A DNA stretch of 11,703 nt, from NCBI GenBank assembly GCA_937919155.1, contig CALFPM010000155.1, positions 1 to 11,703 on the forward strand. Direction: 5' to 3'. Of the stretch, positions 8,060 through 11,703 are shown piece after piece. Below the pieces are notes generated by a model. That model ran no database searches, had not been told where the DNA came from, and saw only the letters and a program-made list of their open reading frames with translations. A program made the position numbers and the translations under genes. Each line of letters opens with the position of its first letter. Position 1 is the first letter of the stretch. This DNA is from an uncultured Clostridia bacterium (GTDB lineage Bacteria; Bacillota; Clostridia; Oscillospirales; Acutalibacteraceae).

Positions 8060-8161
8060 ATGAAAGGTCATAATATGTTTGTTAGAGTTGTTGCAATTCT
8101 GCTCTGCGCAATTATGGTGCTGGGAGTTGTGACAGTTGCGTTTTATTCCTTTGCGGGATAA
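8060..8161 (+). CDS. 33-residue single-span membrane peptide
   Basis: A short frame, ATG 8060 to TAA 8161, encoding 33 residues: a polar start (MKGHNMFVR) then a continuous hydrophobic stretch of roughly 20 residues (VVAILLCAIMVLGVV...) ending YSFAG. A single transmembrane helix with a short basic N-terminus is the obvious prediction. Support that it is a real gene: GGGAGG at 8049-8054 is six bases from the ATG, a near-consensus promoter lies at 8000-8028, and a strong terminator starts 13 bases after the stop, leaving room for nothing else. I recall similar short peptides in other Clostridia but cannot name a family. Possible roles include a membrane-stress or regulatory small protein, or a type I toxin; no antisense RNA promoter is evident to favour the last. 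It could instead be the decoy frame of a small RNA of about 180 bases. Confidence 0.72.
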   Translation: MKGHNMFVRVVAILLCAIMVLGVVTVAFYSFAG

Positions 8162-8174
8162 CGGGTTTTGACAC

Positions 8175-8220
8175 AAAAGGCTGTTTTCACGGTTTGTGAA
8201 AACAGCCTTTTAAAATTTTT
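8175..8220. terminator. Long-stem intrinsic terminator, convergent and bidirectional
   Basis: A perfect 16-bp stem (8175-8190 with 8196-8211, core GGCTGTTTTCAC pairing with GTGAAAACAGCC) has a GGTTT loop. The plus-strand exit reads TTTTAAAATTTTT, and the minus-strand exit reads CCTTTTGTGTC. It ends the small peptide transcript from the left and the large lipoprotein gene, whose stop codon is at 8219-8221, from the right. Confidence 0.92.
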
Positions 8221-10150
8221 ATGAAAGTTTATAGCATCTCATAACGCCTGCTGCGTTGTCATCTGTGCCTGCAGGACTGAGACCTGCAAATGCACCGTCA
8301 GATGAGTTTGTGGAGCCTGCAACATAAAGCAGGTCACCGCTTGCGCAGATTGTTCTGGCCTGATCTGAAGCGGAGCCGGCAAAATCATAAATCTTTTCCG
8401 TTTCGCCGTAGCTGTTCAGGGTGTAGATATATGCATCATAATCGCCATTGCCCAGAATCTGGAAATCGCGGTTTGATGATGCGGAGTAGCCGCAGACAGC
8501 ATAGCCGTTTGAAATCCTTGTGATATCTGTGATGTAATCACTTTCAAAGCCGACAAGAGGAGTGATCCAGCCTGTTGAGCCGTCTGCCTTGAACTTTACG
8601 ATAATGCCGTCATAAGTGCCGCTGGTGCCGCCGTTGTATATCTTGCTGAAGCTGTAAATGTTGCCCTTCTTGGCTGAAATTGAATACTGACCTGCAACCA
8701 CGCAGCCGCCGTCATTGGTGTAGGTGATGCCGGGCATGTTGGTGAGACCGCTTTCGTGAAGAGCCTTTGACCAGAGAAGCTTGCCTGATGAGCCGAATTT
8801 TGCAACAACTGCGTTTCTTGAACCGGGGAGATTGAACTGTGCAAAATCACCATCAGTGTTGTTGTTTTCCATTGCTGCAAAAACTTCGCCTGCAGGGTTA
8901 ACTGCAAGACCTTTGACTGCACAGTGGATTGTGCCTGAAAGAGCATTCTTCCATTCGACAGTGCCGTTTGAACTGAGTTTCAGAACGAATGCCTTTGTTG
9001 TGTTATTGCCGAGACCTGAGAAATGGCCGTCCTTTGATGTTGACTTGCCGCCGATTACAAAGCCGCCGTCAGGTGTAGCTTCAGCAGCATAAATTATGTC
9101 GCCGCCGCTGCCGCCGATGATTTTGAGCCACTGTCTTTCGCCTTTTTCCGAGTACTTGACAACAACGCCTTCAACTGTTGCAGCGCACATGTATTGGTCG
9201 GGAGTGGTAAGGTTTGTTGCAAGAGTACAGCCGACAACAATAATGCTGCCGTCATTGAGGACTGTAACGCCGTCAATTGTAACAAGGTCGTTGCCTGAAA
9301 TGGTATCCTGCCACTGCAGCTTGCCCTTTTCGTTATATTTCACAACCACGCCGGTGTTGCTTTCTGTGTCTGTTGATGTAACACCGACTGCAACTGAGCC
9401 GCCGTCTTTTGTAACTGCGTTGTCCACAAGAACTGTATGCTTGCCTGTGCCGAAATTGGTAATCCATCCGTCCGAGAGGGCTGAAACAACAAGCTGTGTT
9501 GATGAACCCATGGGAGCGGCTGTCATATGCTGAGGCTTATAAACAGAGGTTGTGCCTTTGGTTGTTTTGGGAGCGGTAACCTTTACGGTGGTTTCCTTGG
9601 GAGCCTGAGTAATAATTCTTGTGGTTGTTACGGGTTTAACGATAACAACATCACCGTCAGGCTTGGTGGAAACAATGAGTCCTTCGTTGCTTGCCACCTT
9701 TGAAAGCTCTTCATATTCCTCGGGAGAAAGATTGCTGGGATCTTTGATTGTGAGCTTGTTGAAAAGATCCTCAACCTCGTCCTTTGAAGCTTCGGTTACG
9801 GGAATTTCTTCCTTTTTGATAACGGTGTCGCCGTTGTTGTCTTTTTCAACAGTGAGACCTTCGTTCTTTGCGTGGTTTTCAACCTTTTCGAGCTGTTCGG
9901 GAGTGAGGGTGCTGAGGTTGCCGTTAAAGTTTTCGGGAACATCATCGCCCAGCGCATCCTCAACAAGGTCAACAAGCTCTGCCTGGCTGATTACAACCTT
10001 GTTGTAGCCGGAATCGGACTGCCATGAATCATCGCCGGGAAGAGTGGTTGAACCGCCGTTGTCAGGTTTGACTTTACATGCGGTGAAACAGGAAATTGCA
10101 AGGATGATGCACATCAGCACACAAAGCCTTGCCGTAAATTTATTTTTCAT
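8219..10150 (-). CDS. Lipoprotein with duplicated N-terminal module and propeller-type repeats
   Basis: Predicted surface lipoprotein of 643 residues with no recognised enzyme function. Residues 1-24 are a type II signal peptide, with Cys25 (FTAC) the likely lipidated residue. Two similar modules follow: about 52-112 and 115-172. Both contain an acidic helix, L(T/S)PE(Q/E), NEGL and a D/G-rich turn before VI. Residues 174-210 form a Thr-rich linker (VTTTR, ETTVKVTAPKTTKGTT). The rest holds about six repeats of roughly 60 residues, each marked by a strand of the form VVVKYNEKGKLQW (268-280, 329-341, 388-400, 447-460, 516-528 and a weaker 574-586) preceded by DGGFVIGG-like strands (for example 361-368). 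This pattern suggests an extracellular beta-propeller. GGGGGATT just upstream supports ATG 10150. The gene stands alone, with its own promoter and a shared terminator. Ligand binding or cell-wall attachment are guesses. Confidence 0.87.
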   Translation of the reverse strand: MKNKFTARLCVLMCIILAISCFTACKVKPDNGGSTTLPGDDSWQSDSGYNKVVISQAELVDLVEDALGDDVPENFNGNLSTLTPEQLEKVENHAKNEGLTVEKDNNGDTVIKKEEIPVTEASKDEVEDLFNKLTIKDPSNLSPEEYEELSKVASNEGLIVSTKPDGDVVIVKPVTTTRIITQAPKETTVKVTAPKTTKGTTSVYKPQHMTAAPMGSSTQLVVSALSDGWITNFGTGKHTVLVDNAVTKDGGSVAVGVTSTDTESNTGVVVKYNEKGKLQWQDTISGNDLVTIDGVTVLNDGSIIVVGCTLATNLTTPDQYMCAATVEGVVVKYSEKGERQWLKIIGGSGGDIIYAAEATPDGGFVIGGKSTSKDGHFSGLGNNTTKAFVLKLSSNGTVEWKNALSGTIHCAVKGLAVNPAGEVFAAMENNNTDGDFAQFNLPGSRNAVVAKFGSSGKLLWSKALHESGLTNMPGITYTNDGGCVVAGQYSISAKKGNIYSFSKIYNGGTSGTYDGIIVKFKADGSTGWITPLVGFESDYITDITRISNGYAVCGYSASSNRDFQILGNGDYDAYIYTLNSYGETEKIYDFAGSASDQARTICASGDLLYVAGSTNSSDGAFAGLSPAGTDDNAAGVMRCYKLS

Positions 10151-10183
10151 CTGGTAATCCCCCTATTTTAGTATTACGAGTAA

Positions 10184-10212
10184 ATGGTAACATAAAACGC
10201 GGGTAAAATCAA
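10184..10212 (-). promoter_or_regulatory. Sigma-A promoter for the large lipoprotein gene
   Basis: On the minus strand, TTGATT (10212-10207) and TACCAT (10189-10184) are separated by exactly 17 bases, with four of six matches in each hexamer. The leader would be about 25-30 bases and includes the GGGGG ribosome site before ATG 10150. Confidence 0.6.
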
Positions 10213-10262
10213 CAGTTTTTATCTTTATATAATAAAAATTAATATTAAGTTAAAAAAATGTC

Positions 10263-10291
10263 TTTAATTTGTCGGACAATTATAATATAAT
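10263..10291 (+). promoter_or_regulatory. Probable nth promoter with weak -35
   Basis: Perfect TATAAT -10 boxes overlap at 10281-10286 and 10286-10291. With a 17-base spacer the second pairs with TTTAAT at 10263-10268, a poor -35. The start codon lies about 30 bases downstream, with GGGAGG at 10308-10313 as ribosome site. A weak -35 plus a palindromic -10 fits a regulated promoter, but this is inference. Confidence 0.5.
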
Positions 10292-10294
10292 TGT
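10269..10294. promoter_or_regulatory. Overlapping palindromes at the nth promoter, candidate operator
   Basis: Two perfect odd-length inverted repeats overlap here. The first is TTGTC-G-GACAA at 10269-10279. The second is ACAATTATA-A-TATAATTGT at 10276-10294, with 9-base arms covering both -10 boxes. A repressor dimer bound here would block RNA polymerase. The sequence does not match the PerR, Fur or LexA boxes I remember. AT-rich palindromes can arise by chance, so this is a candidate only. Confidence 0.4.
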
Positions 10295-10321
10295 TTTAGT
10301 GAAATACGGGAGGCAGAAAAA

Positions 10322-11317
10322 ATGAACGACAAGGAAAGAGCGGTTCTGGCAGTGAATGCGCTGAAAGAAAAATATCCGCATTCGCTCTGTTCTCTGAACG
10401 CAGAAAATCCCCTGCAGCTGATTATTGCAACCCGACTTTCGGCGCAATGCACAGATGCAAGGGTCAATCTTGTTACGCCCGCTTTGTTTGCGAAATACAA
10501 GACGGTGGAGGATTTTGCCGCCGCAGAGGTGACGGATGTGGAGGAAATCATCCATTCCTGCGGATTTTTCAGGGCGAAGGCAAGGGATATAATCGGGATG
10601 TGCCAAAAAATGATTTCGGATTTTGGCGGCAATGTGCCCGATAACATTGATGATTTGACAAGCCTGCCCGGTGTCGGCAGAAAAACGGCAAACCTGATTA
10701 TGGGCGAAGTAGCACCCTCGGGACGACTGCCTGTGACATTCCCACAAGCCGTCGGACAAATCCCTATGTACTACAACAAGAAGAACAGCGGCCGTCCTAC
10801 CGCTAATCCTATTCTCTATGACGATATACCCGTCGGTGCAGCGCAATTTTCTATCGGTGCCGATAGTTATTGGCTCGAGTATGGTGACCAACCACTCTAT
10901 CCTTTCGGCTACGGACTTACTTATACCACTTTTGAATATTCCCCCGTCACCTTATCCGACACCCTCCTCTCTATCTCCAATACCTCGGCCACCATCACCG
11001 CCTCATGCGTCATCAGCAACATGGGTAGCCGAGAAGCAGTGGCTGTGCCGCAATTGTATATTCGCGATTTGGTGGGTTCGCTCACACGTCCGATACGCGA
11101 ACTCAAAGGATTCCAACGCATCAGCATTCCAGCAGGAGAATCGTGTACCGTACGCTTTGATTTGACGGCAGATGACTTAGCCTATTGGCATTTAGCAACA
11201 GGCGTGACCTTAGGTGCAGAAGGTGCATATACCTTCTCCGCCGAACCAGGCGATTTCCATATCTGGATTGCCCCAAATGCTGCGGAAGGTACACACGCCA
11301 CATTCACACTGCAATAA
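10322..11317 (+). CDS. nth: Chimeric frame: endonuclease III N-terminus fused to GH3 C-terminus
   Basis: Continuous 331-residue frame made of two unrelated parts. Residues 1 to about 127-130 are the N-terminal 60 percent of endonuclease III, the base-excision-repair glycosylase/AP lyase for oxidised pyrimidines. Visible are LIIATRLSAQCTDARVN (33-49), GFFRAKARDI (81-90) and the helix-hairpin-helix LPGVGRKTAN (115-124), with Lys121 matching catalytic Lys120 of E. coli. The following VDTH block with the catalytic Asp and the four-Cys iron-sulphur loop are absent, so repair activity is not expected. From Val130 the frame reads as glycoside hydrolase family 3 C-terminus. GGGAGG at 10308-10313 and a promoter support the start. 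The change coincides with a change in sequence style from Clostridia to Bacteroidales, so an assembly chimera is likelier than a true fusion protein. The true nth gene should continue elsewhere. Confidence 0.85.
   Translation: MNDKERAVLAVNALKEKYPHSLCSLNAENPLQLIIATRLSAQCTDARVNLVTPALFAKYKTVEDFAAAEVTDVEEIIHSCGFFRAKARDIIGMCQKMISDFGGNVPDNIDDLTSLPGVGRKTANLIMGEVAPSGRLPVTFPQAVGQIPMYYNKKNSGRPTANPILYDDIPVGAAQFSIGADSYWLEYGDQPLYPFGYGLTYTTFEYSPVTLSDTLLSISNTSATITASCVISNMGSREAVAVPQLYIRDLVGSLTRPIRELKGFQRISIPAGESCTVRFDLTADDLAYWHLATGVTLGAEGAYTFSAEPGDFHIWIAPNAAEGTHATFTLQ
10700..10712. other. Chimera breakpoint inside nth
   Basis: Endonuclease III proteins normally read KTANLIMGD/E before the lost VDTH region, and Bacteroidales GH3 proteins normally read F/MGE/DVxPSGRLPVTFP. 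The bases coding Met-Gly-Glu-Val (10700-10711) could belong to either, so the join lies within this short stretch of possible microhomology. No transposase, integrase, target duplication or att-like repeat is visible at the join. Confidence 0.75.
10712..11317 (+). other. C-terminal part of a family 3 glycoside hydrolase (beta-glucosidase type)
   Basis: About 200 residues from the end of a roughly 750-residue exo-acting beta-glucosidase or beta-xylosidase, cut at its 5' side. It begins APSGRLPVTFPQAVGQIP, the end of the GH3 C-terminal sandwich domain; YPFGYGLTYTTFEYS (193-207 of the fused frame) is the strongly conserved link to the fibronectin III-like domain, which occupies the rest (SNMGSREAVAVPQLYIRD, RELKGFQ, FDLTADDLAYW). 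The catalytic nucleophile domain is absent. The PVTFP, VGQIP and YYNKKNSGRP wording matches Bacteroidales enzymes, typically periplasmic and part of plant-polysaccharide use. It stops at TAA 11315-11317 and is followed by a terminator. The match to GH3 is firm; substrate cannot be set from this piece. Confidence 0.88.
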
Positions 11318-11398
11318 CCTCCGCGTGTGGTAAGAAGAATAAAGACATGCAAATTTTGAAGGCACTGAAAAAGTCCCTTCGTATCCTCTAAGTAGAAT

Positions 11399-11446
11399 AG
11401 TCGCACATTTAGTGAGTGAAAACTTGCAAATGTGCGACTGTTTTTT
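11399..11446 (+). terminator. Intrinsic terminator after the GH3 gene
   Basis: A perfect 12-bp stem (11399-11410 with 11428-11439, AGTCGCACATTT pairing with AAATGTGCGACT) encloses a 17-base loop and is followed, after one G, by TTTTTT at 11441-11446. It lies about 80 bases past the GH3 stop. Confidence 0.85.
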
Positions 11447-11494
11447 CGGAATTATAAGGGTTTACAAGGTTTTGTGTCCCATAATACGTGCAAC

Positions 11495-11653
11495 ATTTGG
11501 TGGTTCACCAAACAGGAGGCGGTGAAGCAGGCGGAAGTCCTTGGAGTGAGCGTAAAGACGATAGAAGTTTGGTTGCAGAAATATATTCAATCGTCACATA
11601 TAGAACGAGTTATGCACGGCAGTTACCACAAGGCAATAGGTAAAACAGCGTAA
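11495..11653 (+). pseudogene. Helix-turn-helix C-terminal remnant, DUF3987/primase-like protein tail
   Basis: A short frame ending at TAA 11651-11653 reads WWFTKQEAVKQAEVLGV, then SVKTIEVWLQKYIQ, then a wing ending ERVMHGSYHKAIGK. This is a compact winged helix-turn-helix. The arrangement (Phe-Thr-x-x-Glu-Ala, Leu-Gly-x-Ser, Thr, Leu, then HGxYxK) recalls the C-terminal end of DUF3987-type proteins carried by Bacteroidales mobile elements; this is from memory. The frame is open back to about 11432, but the only start there is a GTG inside the terminator stem, with no ribosome site, and the upstream residues resemble nothing. I read it as a decayed 3' fragment. A small stand-alone DNA-binding protein is possible but less likely. 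Confidence 0.5.
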
Positions 11654-11655
11654 AT

Positions 11656-11703
11656 AGGATTTATAGGTTTTTTAGGTTTTTCAGGATTTGCAAAACCTAT
11701 AAA
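11656..11703. repeat. 9-base tandem repeat (four units) within a 12-bp inverted repeat
   Basis: Four adjacent 9-base units of the form AGGnTTTnn occupy 11656-11691 (AGGATTTAT, AGGTTTTTT, AGGTTTTTC, AGGATTTGC). The same stretch carries a perfect 12-bp inverted repeat: TTTATAGGTTTT at 11660-11671 and AAAACCTATAAA at 11692-11703, separated by 20 bases. Read on the minus strand the units give a three-residue pattern (NPEKPKKPINP). The right arm touches the window end, so the repeat may continue. Confidence 0.75.

Larger units (their letters stand above)
11318..11703. other. Region after the GH3 gene: terminator, HTH remnant and terminal repeats
   Basis: This 386-base stretch has no complete gene that I can support. 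In order it holds about 80 bases of plain spacer, the GH3 terminator at 11399-11446, a short GC-containing inverted repeat (TTTGGTG 11496-11502 with CACCAAA 11506-11512), a helix-turn-helix coding remnant ending at 11653, and a 9-base tandem repeat within an inverted repeat to the window end. Confidence 0.6.

Noticed and set aside
8060..8161. Type I toxin-antitoxin assignment for the small peptide
   Set aside because: Size and hydrophobicity would fit, but I see no convincing promoter for an overlapping antisense RNA, so only a neutral call is supported.
9096..10007. Plus-strand frames of 128 and 145 codons opposite the lipoprotein gene
   Set aside because: Low-complexity Ser/Thr/Pro translations typical of the antisense of a Thr/Gly-rich gene; no ribosome sites.
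10280..10891. 203-codon minus-strand frame across the nth/GH3 junction
   Set aside because: It is antisense to well-recognised coding sequence on both sides of the chimera breakpoint and its translation shows no domain.
11347..11391. 14-codon frame (starting MQILKALKK) between the GH3 stop and its terminator
   Set aside because: Basic amphipathic look is interesting, but it has no ribosome site or promoter and is short enough to be chance.
11432..11497. GTG-initiated N-terminus for the HTH frame
   Set aside because: The GTG lies in the 3' arm of a strong terminator, there is no ribosome site, and the residues before WWFTKQE resemble nothing.
1..11703. CRISPR arrays, tRNA or rRNA genes, complete insertion sequences, phage or defence systems
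   Set aside because: No regularly spaced repeats beyond the 9-base units at the right end, no cloverleaf or rRNA-like segments, and no transposase or defence protein motifs on either strand.

Overview
This window looks like a metagenomic contig with two unrelated parts. Bases 1 to about 10,705 read as a low-to-mid GC Clostridia-type Firmicute, probably a gut or rumen Oscillospiraceae/Lachnospiraceae-like relative. The signs are strong GGAGG-type ribosome binding sites, sigma-A promoters with 17-base spacers, hairpin-plus-T terminators, a hisS-aspS pair, and lipoprotein and surface proteins with Thr-rich stalks. From about 10,705 to the end the sequence changes to Bacteroidales-like DNA (Prevotella/Bacteroides style): the C-terminal end of a family 3 glycoside hydrolase, its terminator, and a remnant that resembles the C-terminal helix-turn-helix of a mobile-element protein. 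The two parts are joined in frame inside endonuclease III. The simplest explanation is an assembly chimera, although a real recombination cannot be excluded from sequence alone.

Layout. (1) 71-5995, plus strand: mgsA (methylglyoxal synthase), hisS, aspS, serC and a serA-type phosphoglycerate dehydrogenase, closely spaced. A hairpin lies between mgsA and hisS, and a strong bidirectional terminator follows the last gene. hisS-aspS supply charged tRNAs; serC-serA supply the first two steps of serine synthesis from 3-phosphoglycerate. mgsA drains dihydroxyacetone phosphate from the same part of glycolysis. (2) 6039-7916, minus strand: a two-gene operon for exported or anchored proteins, a beta-propeller-like protein followed by a Thr-rich-stalk protein resembling DUF4474, driven by a clear promoter at 7949-7977. 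(3) 8000-8216, plus strand: a self-contained unit with near-consensus promoter, a 33-codon membrane peptide and a 16-bp-stem terminator. (4) 8219-10150, minus strand: a large lipoprotein with a duplicated N-terminal module, a Thr-rich linker and about six propeller-type repeats. (5) 10263 to about 10,711, plus strand: promoter with palindromes and the first 127-130 residues of endonuclease III (nth). (6) about 10,712-11703: the Bacteroidales-like segment.

I found no CRISPR array, tRNA, rRNA, complete insertion sequence or recognisable defence system. The points most worth a second look are the nth/GH3 junction, the 33-residue peptide unit, the architecture of the large lipoprotein, the overlapping palindromes at the nth promoter, and the 9-base tandem repeat inside an inverted repeat at the right end.
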